Source: Salinicola halophyticus (GTDB lineage: Bacteria > Pseudomonadota > Gammaproteobacteria > Pseudomonadales > Halomonadaceae). From it: a stretch of 64,000 bases of DNA. The first letter of the stretch is position 1. Each line of letters opens with the position of its first letter. Positions 47,294 through 56,527 of the stretch are shown piece by piece. The position numbers and the translations under genes were made by a program. The notes under the pieces were generated by a model that saw only the letters and a list, made by a program, of their open reading frames with translations, was not told the origin of the DNA and searched no databases. The DNA lies in assembly GCF_003206695.1 (NCBI RefSeq), contig NZ_PZJN01000003.1, positions 662,574 through 726,573 on the forward strand. The letters run 5' to 3'.

Positions 47294-50200
47294 ATGCCCC
47301 AGGAACTCACGCTGAAGAATGCATCAAACAACGTGCCTGAAACCACAGATCCGGCCGCTCGCGAGCAAAGCGCTGAGCGTTGGGTATCGACATTGTCCAA
47401 CACCCTGAATCTGAGCAAGAAGGCCGTCGAATCCGATGACGATGAATCCAGAACGTGGAAACGGGCCGATGGCGGGACTAAATCGCCCCGGAATCTGAAC
47501 GATTACAAACAGATCGTGACGATCGGCGATGATCTCATTCGCTATGAGACCAAGGGCGGCAAGAGCGTAGAGGTCGACCGACATTCCACGCCGACGTTGT
47601 TCGAGACAGTCAAGCAGGATGCCGCCCAGATGACCGCACTCAACGAGAGCGGGGAGGACGGCTATGGCGTCTTGCCGCTGGATGCCGAGCCGCCCGGCAA
47701 GCTGAGCGACTATCGGTTCATCGCCCCGCCCGACGAAGTTGCCAAGGGTGTCATCCGTTACGAGATGCAGGACGGCACCCGGGTCGTGGTCGCCGAACGC
47801 GCCGCCCCGGAGCTCTACGCCGCCATCAAGAAGGATTACGAAAGCCTGATCGGCATCAATCAAAGCGAATCGGACGGCTACAAGCGCATCGGCGGCGACG
47901 CCACCCCGCCCTCCTATTACAACACCGAGGTCGGCGCGCCCGGTGAAGTCGGCCCGGACGTGATTCGCTACGAGCATGACGGCGAGAAGTTCGTCGTGGC
48001 GCGCAGCGACAATCCGGAACTCTATGACTACCTGAGCGAGCAGTACGCGACCCTGGGCGGTAACGCCGAGCATCAGGATGCCATCGATGGCGCGGTCGAG
48101 GATGGCGCCACCATTGCCGGCGCCGATACCAAAGCGCCCGAGTTCAACGATTTCAAGAATTTCAGTTGGCAGAACGACGCGCGTGACGACGTCATTCGCT
48201 TCACCACTCACGATGGCAAGAATGTGGTGGTATCGAAGGCCCTGACGCCAGCGTTGTTCGAAACGGTTTCCAACGCACAGAAAACCTGGGACCGGATCCA
48301 CGAGCTCGAGGACGATGGTTACAAACTACGCTCCGCGGACGAGGACATCCCGGTCCTGGGCAAGGGCGACAGCGTCAAGAGCGCAACCGACGAGCACGGT
48401 GACGTCATCGAAGGGCTCAAGCTGGTCGAGGTCGACGGCGAGAAGTTCGTGGTCTCGAAGGGCGTGACACCGGAGCATTTCGAGGCCGCCTCCAGCTTCC
48501 AGCAGACATCGAGCAAGGACGCCATCGACGATGTCTTTGCCGATCACGACCTGCCCGAATCGGAAGAGACCAATCTGATGGGCCAGGAGACCACCGTCGA
48601 AAACGACGACGGCGAGGCGAAGACGGTCACCGAACTCTACATGGAGAAGCTGGAGGAGAAGGCGGAAAACTCGGACAACGAGAACTTCAAGAAGTATGCC
48701 CGCCTTCTCGAACTCAAGTCCCAACTGGACGACGGCAGCTTCCAGTATCTGCCCTACATGACGGTCAATCACGGCGGCGACTGGACCTACTATGCCAGCG
48801 ATACCCAGGGCATGGATCCCGCCGACCTGCGCGGCCTGATCCATGAAGAGAAGCTCGGCGAGGAACTCGCCAAACTGCTCGGGGACGAGGAAATCGCCAA
48901 GTTCACCGACGAGGCGATGACGGAGGCCCAGAGCAAGATCAAGGATCGCGACGGGCTCGCCGACAAGATCTACGACTCGTTGACCGGCGACAAGGGGGCG
49001 GACTACCTCGATGCCATCGAGGACCTGCGTGGCAAGGGTTTCGGTGACGAAGCCGCCACGCGTTTGAACAATGATCTGAACACGCTGCAAGCGCTCGACC
49101 CCGACCGCGCGGCCGAGGCGAGAGGCAGCATCACGGCGGCCAGTACCGCCCGAGGTCTCGAGGAAGAGCTCAGCGACATCGACGCCGAATACGATGCTTC
49201 TCAGAACGGCGACGACATATCGCCGGAGAGTGAGGAAGCCGCGGAGCAGGTCGCTGCCGACATGGTGCCGACCATCCTCACCAGCATTACCTACAGCACC
49301 TTCGGCATTCAGACCACCGATGGCGTCTGGAACGCGGTGAAGGATGCGCTCTCCGCCGACAAGACCGACCCCAAGGGCACGGTACCGCCCAACCTGTCGG
49401 CAGACGAGAAACTGCAGTTCACCAAGATCATGGCGATCGCCGCCGGCCTCAAGGAGGTGATCAAGACGGCGGCGTTGAGCGGGAGCAACGCCGAGACGGC
49501 GCTGAAGGATTCGTCTCTCATGCGCGATGTCATGCAGAAGGTGAACGAGCAGTTCCGCAACATGACCACCAGCCGCGACGGCCAGCCGCCCATCGTCGAG
49601 CTCAGCGACAGCCAGCGCACCAACGTGCAGAGCTCGTTGAAATCCCAGTTCCGCAGCCTGATGAGCTCGAACACGATGTTCGCGGTCGGCGGTACCGCAG
49701 CGCTGGCCAACGCCATCTATCGCCGCTCGGGCGATGATTTCGGCGACACCTGGCAAGAGCGCATGACCGTCGCGCGCGGCATGCTGGTGTTCATCGGCAC
49801 CACGCCTTTCGCGCTCAAGGGCATCACCGATGCGGTGGGCCCCAAACTCGACGAGGGCAGCCGGCTGACCAAGCTGTTCGGCACCACCAATATCACCCAG
49901 GCGCTCGGTCTCGACAAAGAGATGGGCGACGTTCTTCGCGAGCGCTTTCCCGACACGTTCAATGGCGACAAGGCCCCCTCCCTCAACCCGGGCGAGCAGG
50001 CGCGGGGCAAATTGGACGACGTTCGCGGCAAGCTCGAATCGTTCGATACTCTCCTCGACCGACCGGATGCCCCCGACTTCGAGCAGAAGGCCCAGGGCCT
50101 GGTCGACGATATCCAGGGCCAACTCGACGAGGTCGACCGTATCGTCAAGGACTCCGACTCGCTCAGCGACGACGAGAAGAAAGAGATCCAGCAGCGCCTG

Positions 50201-51850
50201 GACACGATCGAGGATCGGCTCGACAAGGTCGAAATGAAGAAGGAGGGCCTGGCGCCCCAGAATGCGGACGACCTCAGGGGGCTGGTCGACGATCTGTTCG
50301 AGGAGATCCAGCCTTTCGCCTCCTCGGCGACGCCATCGGAGCAGCGCTTTGCCCAGATCGACGACTTCGATCGGGCCGTGGCAGATTACCGCCAGTTAAT
50401 GGATGCCGATGGCAAGGGCAAAGGCAAGATGCCGGAACAGGCGCCGGCACTGTTCGACGACATCATGGAGAAGCATCGTGCCATCCGCTCCTCTATCGAA
50501 TCCGACCCAACACTCTCCGACAGCGATCGCGCACAGCAGCTCGATCGCCTGGACGAGATCGCCAACCGCCTGGACGACGTCCGCCCGACGGACGGCGGCG
50601 CCCTGCCCAGCGGCGCCGGTGACGCGCTGGACGACCTCGACAGCCTCAGCGGCGATCTCCACCAGCGCTTCGATCCCGCCAACGGCGAATCGTCGAAAGT
50701 CGCCATGCAGCCCTTTAACCAGGCGCTGGATGACGAAGCCGACGTGATGACCAACGGAGAACGTACCCAGGGTGGCACCTCACCCGATGGCCCCGGGGGT
50801 ACCAGCGGTGATACCAGCAGCAACAAGAAGACCAATATCTTCGGCCCCGCGCTCAAGGGCCTGGCCTACATGACCGACTTCGCCGGCGGCATTCTCGATA
50901 CCGTCGTCGCGGGCATCGGGCTGGATCAGTTGATCAAGAACGGCGGCACCCCGATGGAGTTCGCCGCCAGTTCGACGGGCGTGGTCTCCGGCTCGTTCTT
51001 CACCATCGGCGGCGCTGCCGAGATCGGGGCGTCACTGCAGACGGCTTCGCGCGTGCTTTCCGGGCTGGGCGCGGGTCTTCGTGCCGCCGGCCCTATCGGC
51101 AACCTGATCGGGCTGGGCGTCGGCTTCGCCAGCCTGATTCTCAATGCGGTAATGGCCCAGAAGAAAGGCGCCGAGACCGAGGGCAAGATACGCGATCAGT
51201 TCGAGCAGTTCGCCGAGGATGGCGTGACCGAGGACGATTGGGGCGAGAAGTTCAACTACCTGATCAACTCGAGCTACGGCTTCAAGGAGATGATGCACGC
51301 CGGAGACGACGACAAGGAACCCGACCCCCTATTCAAGGAGTGGTTCCCCGAGGACATGGCGGCGTGGGATGCCCAGCCGGAGCAGTACGACAAATTCACC
51401 CAGGAGATTCGGGAGAACGGCAACGTCGATGACTTCTTCTTCGATTTCGACCAGGACCAGATGCAGCTCAATATCCACGGCCAGGAGTTCTACCAGGAGC
51501 ACAAGGAAACCATCGATACCATTCTCTTCAACTGGGACGAGGGCGATGGCGGCAACGACTGGACGGGCGGCGACGATATCGTCAGCAAGAAGGATCTGAA
51601 AAAGATCGCCGATCCGGAAAACGGCCACTCGAAAGAGGAACAAGCGGCCGCCGAGTTCCTGCTCAATAATGAGGACTTCTTCGCCTTGCTGGACACGCTA
51701 CACAAGCAGGACGGCTCGGACGGCAAGATCAGCAGTGCCGACATCGACTCCTGGATGCAGTTGATCGGCGAGCGCGCGATCACCGATGACAACCCGGCCT
51801 TCGCCGAGGAAGACAGCATCTGGGACAACCCGGCATCCTATAAGCTGTAG
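47294..51850 (+). CDS. Giant acidic HrpK/HrpF/NolX-like protein (type III translocator/effector-like)
   Basis: 1518 residues, very acidic, without a Sec signal. Residues about 65-412 hold five imperfect repeats of roughly 70-75 residues built on VIRYE..DGe.VVV....TPELFE...DGY. About 790-840 has hydrophobic helices (MFAVGGTAALANAIY, MLVFIGTTPFALKGI). About 900-1130 is charged and coiled-coil-prone. About 1190-1300 has strongly hydrophobic, Gly-rich segments (AGGILDTVVAGIGL, SGSFFTIGGAAEIGA, LIGLGVGFASLILNAVMA). The C-terminus (about 1410-1490) has NDWTGGDDIVSKKDLKKIA, EEQAAAEFLLNNEDFFALLD and an EF-hand-like DGSDGKISSADIDSW, the pattern I associate with HrpK/HrpF/NolX proteins that form host-membrane pores. 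No type III secretion genes are in the window. Family assignment rests on the C-terminal region; function is inferred. Confidence 0.75.
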   Translation: MPQELTLKNASNNVPETTDPAAREQSAERWVSTLSNTLNLSKKAVESDDDESRTWKRADGGTKSPRNLNDYKQIVTIGDDLIRYETKGGKSVEVDRHSTPTLFETVKQDAAQMTALNESGEDGYGVLPLDAEPPGKLSDYRFIAPPDEVAKGVIRYEMQDGTRVVVAERAAPELYAAIKKDYESLIGINQSESDGYKRIGGDATPPSYYNTEVGAPGEVGPDVIRYEHDGEKFVVARSDNPELYDYLSEQYATLGGNAEHQDAIDGAVEDGATIAGADTKAPEFNDFKNFSWQNDARDDVIRFTTHDGKNVVVSKALTPALFETVSNAQKTWDRIHELEDDGYKLRSADEDIPVLGKGDSVKSATDEHGDVIEGLKLVEVDGEKFVVSKGVTPEHFEAASSFQQTSSKDAIDDVFADHDLPESEETNLMGQETTVENDDGEAKTVTELYMEKLEEKAENSDNENFKKYARLLELKSQLDDGSFQYLPYMTVNHGGDWTYYASDTQGMDPADLRGLIHEEKLGEELAKLLGDEEIAKFTDEAMTEAQSKIKDRDGLADKIYDSLTGDKGADYLDAIEDLRGKGFGDEAATRLNNDLNTLQALDPDRAAEARGSITAASTARGLEEELSDIDAEYDASQNGDDISPESEEAAEQVAADMVPTILTSITYSTFGIQTTDGVWNAVKDALSADKTDPKGTVPPNLSADEKLQFTKIMAIAAGLKEVIKTAALSGSNAETALKDSSLMRDVMQKVNEQFRNMTTSRDGQPPIVELSDSQRTNVQSSLKSQFRSLMSSNTMFAVGGTAALANAIYRRSGDDFGDTWQERMTVARGMLVFIGTTPFALKGITDAVGPKLDEGSRLTKLFGTTNITQALGLDKEMGDVLRERFPDTFNGDKAPSLNPGEQARGKLDDVRGKLESFDTLLDRPDAPDFEQKAQGLVDDIQGQLDEVDRIVKDSDSLSDDEKKEIQQRLDTIEDRLDKVEMKKEGLAPQNADDLRGLVDDLFEEIQPFASSATPSEQRFAQIDDFDRAVADYRQLMDADGKGKGKMPEQAPALFDDIMEKHRAIRSSIESDPTLSDSDRAQQLDRLDEIANRLDDVRPTDGGALPSGAGDALDDLDSLSGDLHQRFDPANGESSKVAMQPFNQALDDEADVMTNGERTQGGTSPDGPGGTSGDTSSNKKTNIFGPALKGLAYMTDFAGGILDTVVAGIGLDQLIKNGGTPMEFAASSTGVVSGSFFTIGGAAEIGASLQTASRVLSGLGAGLRAAGPIGNLIGLGVGFASLILNAVMAQKKGAETEGKIRDQFEQFAEDGVTEDDWGEKFNYLINSSYGFKEMMHAGDDDKEPDPLFKEWFPEDMAAWDAQPEQYDKFTQEIRENGNVDDFFFDFDQDQMQLNIHGQEFYQEHKETIDTILFNWDEGDGGNDWTGGDDIVSKKDLKKIADPENGHSKEEQAAAEFLLNNEDFFALLDTLHKQDGSDGKISSADIDSWMQLIGERAITDDNPAFAEEDSIWDNPASYKL

Positions 51851-51853
51851 GCC

Positions 51854-51888
51854 ACGAGCTACGAGCTACGAGCTACGAGCTACGGGCT
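51854..51888. repeat. Heptamer tandem array (acgagct)
   Basis: Four perfect 7-bp units (51854-51881) and one imperfect unit (51882-51888) lie just after the HrpK/NolX-like gene. Related degenerate cgagct-type sequence occurs again at about 63580-63650 before a four-helix-bundle gene. Confidence 0.9.
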
Positions 51889-51918
51889 GAAACTGAGGGC
51901 TACGAGCCCGGGGCGATA

Positions 51919-51955
51919 AAACGCGGGCCATGTCTTCCCTCGAGACATGGCCCGC
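51919..51955 (-). terminator. Hairpin terminator, probably the original aceA terminator
   Basis: A perfect 13-bp stem (arms 51923-51935 and 51943-51955, 7-nt loop) is followed on the - strand by a T4 run. It lies 31 bp beyond the stop codon of the duplicated aceA 3' fragment. The complete aceA gene at 56719 has no comparable hairpin after its stop. It can also serve the + strand gene ending at 51850, though the + side lacks a good T-run. Confidence 0.85.
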
Positions 51956-51986
51956 TGCCGTTTCGGATTGGGCTAACTAACGACGC

Positions 51987-52051
51987 TCACCCAAACTGGC
52001 TCATGGTATTGAGACCTCCACCGGCCTTGAGTGCGGCTGTGCCGGAGAAGT
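51987..52051 (-). pseudogene. Orphan 3' end of isocitrate lyase gene (aceA fragment)
   Basis: The - strand encodes FSGTAALKAGGGLNTMSQFG and a stop, identical to the end of the intact aceA apart from one Ala-to-Thr change. At DNA level 51985-52051 matches 56717-56783 at 65 of 67 positions, and the match ends abruptly on the 5' side. It lies 12 bp after the stop of the TctC-like gene. It is a remnant or duplicated target created by insertion of the intervening cassette, not a gene. Confidence 0.93.
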
Positions 52052-52063
52052 CATCGTCTACGA

Positions 52064-53062
52064 TCAGTTTTGAATCAATCCCACTTCACGGGAAACCTGA
52101 TTGAGCTTCGCGACTTGATCGTTTACGAAGGTGTCGAAGTCCTTGCCGTAGCGTTCGAAAGGAACCAAGCCATTCTGCTTCATGATGTGCTGCCACTCCT
52201 CGGATTCGCTGGCTTGGCGCAAGGTAGACACCCACCACTCATACTCGGCATCAGTGACCCCTTTGGGCATGTAGAACCCACGCCAATTGGATGCCTCGAC
52301 ATCCAGTCCAAGCTCGTTCGAGGTCGGGATTTCGTCCAGCGGCGGTGCAAGCCGCTTGTCATTTAGCACGACTAACGGGCGTAGATCACCAGACTCGATG
52401 AAGCCCTGGGAGGAAGAGACGACGCCTACCAAGGCATCGATATGCCCACCGATCACTTGGGTGACTGCCGAGCCGCCGTTGTTATAGGAAAGATATTTGA
52501 TCTTGTTAAGGTTTTTGACTCCGGCCTCGTGGGCCGTCATCAGGATTTTGAGGTGATCCCAGCCGCCTACCGCGCTCGCACCGGCGAAGGTCACCGAAGA
52601 CGAGTCCTTCTTCAGTGCCGCGAGTAACTGATCCAGCGATTCGTATGGAGAGTCTTTCTTGACCGCGATGATACCGGGGTCGGCACCGATCGCCCCCACC
52701 CAGCGCACCATATCCGCCGTCATACCGGGGAACTGCCCTTGCGCGAGCCGCGCCGTCGTGGCGGTACTGGCAGCGGCGATGACCATAGGGTCGTCACCTC
52801 GTTTGGTGATCATATGCGCGTAGCCGACTCCTCCCCCTGCACCTGGCATGTTCTTGGTCTGGACGTTCACCTGATGGTCGGTGGCGCCACCGATAATCTG
52901 GCCCAGGCTACGGCACGTGAAATCCCATCCCCCTCCGGGCCCGGCTGGCGCGATGCAATCGACGGTCCCTGTGATGCTGCCATCCTGGGCCGTCGCGGCC
53001 CCCGATAGCATCACGGCGAAAGCGGCGATGGCGCACGCTGACTTTCTCGCTTTGGAAAGCAT
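52064..53062 (-). CDS. Tripartite tricarboxylate transporter substrate-binding protein (TctC/Bug family)
   Basis: 332 residues with a Sec signal (KSACAIAAFAVMLSGAATA, cleavage before QDGS). The Bug/TctC fold shows CIAPAGPGGGWDFTCRSLGQ, KNMPGAGGGVGYAHMIT, FAGASAVGGWDHLKIL, and GDLRPLVVLNDKRLAPPLDEIPTS. It binds a carboxylate in the periplasm. The TctA and TctB membrane partners are not in the window, so it must work with components elsewhere or have another role. AGGAG lies 5 nt before the ATG. Divergent from the regulator gene and next to TcuAB, which suggests tricarballylate, citrate or aconitate. Confidence 0.92.
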   Translation of the reverse strand: MLSKARKSACAIAAFAVMLSGAATAQDGSITGTVDCIAPAGPGGGWDFTCRSLGQIIGGATDHQVNVQTKNMPGAGGGVGYAHMITKRGDDPMVIAAASTATTARLAQGQFPGMTADMVRWVGAIGADPGIIAVKKDSPYESLDQLLAALKKDSSSVTFAGASAVGGWDHLKILMTAHEAGVKNLNKIKYLSYNNGGSAVTQVIGGHIDALVGVVSSSQGFIESGDLRPLVVLNDKRLAPPLDEIPTSNELGLDVEASNWRGFYMPKGVTDAEYEWWVSTLRQASESEEWQHIMKQNGLVPFERYGKDFDTFVNDQVAKLNQVSREVGLIQN

Positions 53063-53123
53063 GTTCGCTCCTGTTTTTTCTTATGAGTCACTGAGTAATC
53101 ACGGTTCAGACCGAAAAGAATGC

Positions 53124-53137
53124 TAGCGTATACACAT
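53124..53137. promoter_or_regulatory. Candidate GntR/FCD operator (GTATAC core) upstream of tctC-like gene
   Basis: AGCGTATACA at 53125-53134 has a palindromic GTATAC core at 53128-53133. The same ten bases occur before tcuA at 56528-56537. FCD-type GntR regulators commonly bind short palindromes of this kind, and the regulator gene is next door. Binding is inferred. Confidence 0.5.
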
Positions 53138-53266
53138 GAATACATCAAATAGACCAAAGCCTGAGGAACTCTCTTCAAATCAGGGAATTAGATTTACTGA
53201 ACGGCTTTCTCTCTCTAGACTTTGGGCTAATGACAAAGCGCCGACGCGCAAAATAAGGGAAAAGGA

Positions 53267-53923
53267 ATGACCGAGAATTTTTCACGCAGCGAACAGGCTT
53301 ATCAAAAAATTCTGGAAGGCATTCGCGAGGGCACTTTGGCACCGGGGAGCCGAATCAAGGAGTCGGATATCGCGGAGTGGCTGAATTTCAGCCGCACCCC
53401 GGTCAGGGAAGCATTGAAGCGCCTCGAAGCATCCGGATTGCTGGTCGTCGCACCTTACAGCGGCATGCAAATCGCCAAGCTCGGTTATCAGGAGGTGATG
53501 GAGCTTTATTACATGCGCGAAGTGCTGGAGAGCTCCGCGGCCGGCTTGGCTGCTCGACATGCCAGTGATGCAGAAATCTACTCGCTGAACGAGATCATGG
53601 GTAAGCACGAGGCCGCCAAGTCTTCCGCCGAACAGGCGCGACACAATCGTCTTTTTCACAACGGCATCTACCATGCCGCTCACAACCGCTACTTGCTGAA
53701 GTCACTTAACTCCCTGCGCGATTCCATGGCATTGCTGGGCAAGACGACATATGAGGTACCAGGCCGCGCCGAAGTCGTGGTGAAGGAGCATCGTGCCATC
53801 TACGAATCCATTGCCAATCGTGATGTCGAGAAAGCTCAGCAAATGTCGGCGTTGCATATCCGTGAAGCGCAAAAGGCCAGAATCCAGCTCATGGGCGATG
53901 AGCTGGACGACTACCAGCAATAA
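53267..53923 (+). CDS. GntR-family transcriptional regulator, FCD subfamily
   Basis: 218 residues. The N-terminal winged helix has GSRIKESDIAEWLNFSRTPV and REALKRLEASGLLVVAPYSG, the GntR signature. The C-terminal FCD effector domain has MREVLESSAAGLAARHAS and RHNRLFHNGIYHAAHNRYLL, with His residues suited to bind a metal and a carboxylate. It is divergent from the TctC-like gene and convergent with tcuB. It probably controls the cassette in response to its substrate, comparable in role to TcuR, though TcuR is LysR-type. A purine-rich GGGAAAAGGA precedes the ATG. Confidence 0.93.
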   Translation: MTENFSRSEQAYQKILEGIREGTLAPGSRIKESDIAEWLNFSRTPVREALKRLEASGLLVVAPYSGMQIAKLGYQEVMELYYMREVLESSAAGLAARHASDAEIYSLNEIMGKHEAAKSSAEQARHNRLFHNGIYHAAHNRYLLKSLNSLRDSMALLGKTTYEVPGRAEVVVKEHRAIYESIANRDVEKAQQMSALHIREAQKARIQLMGDELDDYQQ

Positions 53924-53994
53924 ACTTTCGACGGTATACGGCTAACGAAATCAAGAGCCGGAAGGTAGCGCTCCTTTCCTTCCAACCCTGCTCC

Positions 53995-55092
53995 TCATTT
54001 TTCGTTGTGGTACTTGAGCAATGCACCCAGCCTGAAAAAGATATGAATGAATTTGCTGAATGGCAGGACGGCAAATAGCGCAGCGACGACGCCGAGATGC
54101 ACGATCAGTAGCAGGCCCATCGCCGAGGTATCGCGCAGCCCAAGCAAGGCGAGCCCCGTCAGACTGACCCAGAAGAGCAGACTCAGGAAGGCGTAATCCA
54201 TGCCGAGCACGGCTTTCCAGCTCGGCCCATCATGCATGCGCAGCTTGACCCAGCTCAGCCCCGCCGTGCCGATGATGATACCGACGCCGCCGACCGTGCC
54301 CAGGATGACAGGCAGGCTGGTCAGCGCATAAGGCGCAACCCAGCCGAACACGTAGTCGTAGATAGTTGCGACCGAAGTGGCGGCGAAGCAGAGTAGAAAG
54401 CCATACATCATTAGATGGTGATACCGCCGGCGACGATTACTGAAGGTGCTGTCTTCGTCGTTGCAACCGCTGCCGTCACTTCCCAGATGCTTGAGCGACA
54501 TAGCGTCGTGCAGAGCACTTCGTATCGCGACACGATTGGTGAGATAGGAGACTCTACCCCCGATCGCTCTCCAGAAATTCCAAACACCCAGACCAATGGC
54601 GAGAATATCGAACAGGAATATGCCGCCGGCGATTCCAACCATGAGACCGTGCGGAATGATCCGGTAGAACGCCCCCGGACCTTGCTGAACACTGAACAGG
54701 CTGTCGGCATCGACATACAGCAGCCCACAAAGCATGACCAGTGAGAACGCCAGCGCAGTGATCATCGAGACCACGGTGCCATTCTTGCGAAAGACCTGCC
54801 CGAGCGCCTTTGGCCAGACATACTCTTCGTAGCTCTCCTGCCTGACTTTGGTCAGCGCCTGCGGCACGTTCATGTCGAACACGTGAGGCGTGGTGTACTG
54901 ACAGGCGTGATAGCAACCGGTGCAGTTATGGCAGAGATTGGAGAGATACTGAATCGTCTCCCGGTTGAAGCTCCGACGGCTCTCGATCGCCGGAAAGACG
55001 GCGCAGAATCCCTCGCAGTAGCGACAAGAGTTGCATATCTCGATATTGCGGCGCGCCTCTTGAGTCACGTCGAGAATACTAATGGATTCCAT
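53995..55092 (-). CDS. tcuB: Tricarballylate utilization iron-sulfur/heme membrane protein TcuB
   Basis: 365 residues. Two four-cysteine clusters lie at the N-terminus: C20-x2-C23-x2-C26-x3-C30 and C54-x2-C57-x2-C60-x3-C64, fit for two [4Fe-4S] centres. Five or six membrane helices follow (VSMITALAFSLVMLCGLLYV and others), with histidines able to hold heme. TcuB reoxidises the FAD of TcuA and passes electrons to the quinone pool. The start overlaps the tcuA stop by 14 bp, indicating tight coupling. Confidence 0.93.
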   Translation of the reverse strand: MESISILDVTQEARRNIEICNSCRYCEGFCAVFPAIESRRSFNRETIQYLSNLCHNCTGCYHACQYTTPHVFDMNVPQALTKVRQESYEEYVWPKALGQVFRKNGTVVSMITALAFSLVMLCGLLYVDADSLFSVQQGPGAFYRIIPHGLMVGIAGGIFLFDILAIGLGVWNFWRAIGGRVSYLTNRVAIRSALHDAMSLKHLGSDGSGCNDEDSTFSNRRRRYHHLMMYGFLLCFAATSVATIYDYVFGWVAPYALTSLPVILGTVGGVGIIIGTAGLSWVKLRMHDGPSWKAVLGMDYAFLSLLFWVSLTGLALLGLRDTSAMGLLLIVHLGVVAALFAVLPFSKFIHIFFRLGALLKYHNEK

Positions 55093-56488
55093 TTGCCGCC
55101 TCCTGACCTGCCGTGATACCGAACACCGTGCCTATCGCCATCCCAAAGCCAGCCAGATAACCCTGGCCCAGGATATTGCCTGCCATGATTTCCCCCGCGG
55201 CAAATATCGTTTTCGAGGGTCCAGTCTCTTCGAAAATGACCTGCGCTTTCTCGGTGACCTTAACGCCCATATAGGTAAAGGTAATTCCCGGAGCCAAGGT
55301 GTAACCATAATAAGGCGGGGTATCGATCTTGCGTGCCCAGTTCGTCTTGTCGACTTCCAGACCTTTGGTACCGCAGCCATCCAGAACATCCTTGTCGAAC
55401 CGGGTGTCACCGATTGCGGCATTGAAGCTTGCAACCGTCTCGTTCAATGCCGAAGGGTCCAGCTTGAGCTTCGTCGCCAGCTCTTCGATGGAATCCCCCT
55501 CCAGTGGCGGGAAGACCGACGGCATGAAATCGTTGATCGCCTTCGAGTCGATGATCACGTAGCCCACCTGATCCGGCTGCTGGGCAATGAGACGGCCCCA
55601 GATCGCATATCGCTTCGGCCAGAAATCCTCGCCTTCGTCGTAGAAGCGCCGACAATGCTTGTCGACCACGATGCCGAAAGAGACGCAGTCCAGCCGAGTA
55701 ACGATACCGCCGTCGTACTTTGGCGAACGCCCGTCGATGGCAACGGCGTGACACTGGTCTGGCTCACCGATAATGCTGGCGCGATGGCGCATGAACTCTT
55801 TGATCATCAACCCCTGGTTGAACTGGGTGCCGCGAATAAGAAAATTGCGAGCACATGGGCCCCAAGCTTCCTCCAACCACTCCAGATTCGACTCGAATCC
55901 ACCCGAGGCCACGACCAGCCGTTTGGCGTGAACTTCGTGACGGATGCCCTTGCATAACACCACGGCAGATTTGAACTCTCCCGCTTCGATATCGAGCTCC
56001 ACCGCTTGGGAGTCGTAGACGATCCGCACGCCCTTACGCTCGGCAGTGTTGTAGTAGGCGTTGATCAGCGCCCTGCCACCCCCCAGGAAAAATGCATTGG
56101 TGCGGGAGAGACTGAGCGTTCCGCCCAGTGACGGCTGAAAACGAACGCCGTTGGCAGCCATCCAATCGTAAGCGTCATAGGACTTCTGAATCGTCATCCG
56201 CGCCAGATCCTGATCGGTCTTGCCGGCGGTGACTCGCATCAAGTCCTCGAAATACTCTTCTTCCGTATAGTCACCCGCGAGGATGCCCTTGGGCCCTTCA
56301 TGCATACAGCGGAAGTTACGCGTGTGCTGGCTGTTGCCTCCACGGAGCGACTGCGGCGCATGTTCGACCAGCAGCACATGACACCCAGCATCTGCGGCGG
56401 AAATAGCAGCACACAACGCCGCGTTGCCTCCACCGATCACCAGCACGTCGGAAAACAGCGCGTCCCCTGTCTTGTAATCTTTCTGAAC
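55079..56488 (-). CDS. tcuA: FAD-dependent tricarballylate dehydrogenase TcuA
   Basis: About 469 residues. The FAD motif is DVLVIGGGNAALCAAISAAD near the N-terminus, followed by SQHTRNFRCMHEG, LVVASGGFESN and the C-terminal GEIMAGNILGQGYLAGFGMA. This is the fumarate-reductase-like flavoprotein family; TcuA oxidises tricarballylate to cis-aconitate. ATG at 56488 is preferred because the GTATAC operator candidate at 56531 lies upstream of it; the frame runs 20 codons further to 56548. The aceA gene next door would process the carbon after aconitase. Confidence 0.92.
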   Translation of the reverse strand, partial: VQKDYKTGDALFSDVLVIGGGNAALCAAISAADAGCHVLLVEHAPQSLRGGNSQHTRNFRCMHEGPKGILAGDYTEEEYFEDLMRVTAGKTDQDLARMTIQKSYDAYDWMAANGVRFQPSLGGTLSLSRTNAFFLGGGRALINAYYNTAERKGVRIVYDSQAVELDIEAGEFKSAVVLCKGIRHEVHAKRLVVASGGFESNLEWLEEAWGPCARNFLIRGTQFNQGLMIKEFMRHRASIIGEPDQCHAVAIDGRSPKYDGGIVTRLDCVSFGIVVDKHCRRFYDEGEDFWPKRYAIWGRLIAQQPDQVGYVIIDSKAINDFMPSVFPPLEGDSIEELATKLKLDPSALNETVASFNAAIGDTRFDKDVLDGCGTKGLEVDKTNWARKIDTPPYYGYTLAPGITFTYMGVKVTEKAQVIFEETGPSKTIFAAGEIMAGNILGQGYLAGFGMAIGTVFGITAGQEAANGIH

Positions 56489-56527
56489 CATAGCCGCCCG
56501 CCAGTCATATAAATACTGTTGCGTGCA

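Noticed and set aside
48326..50122. 598-codon frame antisense to the HrpK/NolX-like gene
   Set aside because: A shadow of biased codon use in the acidic, GC-rich gene; no domain, and the + strand protein has clear repeats and family motifs.
53934..53939. Third GTATAC between the regulator and tcuB
   Set aside because: It lies between two convergent gene ends and lacks the AGC flank of the other two, so an operator role is unlikely.
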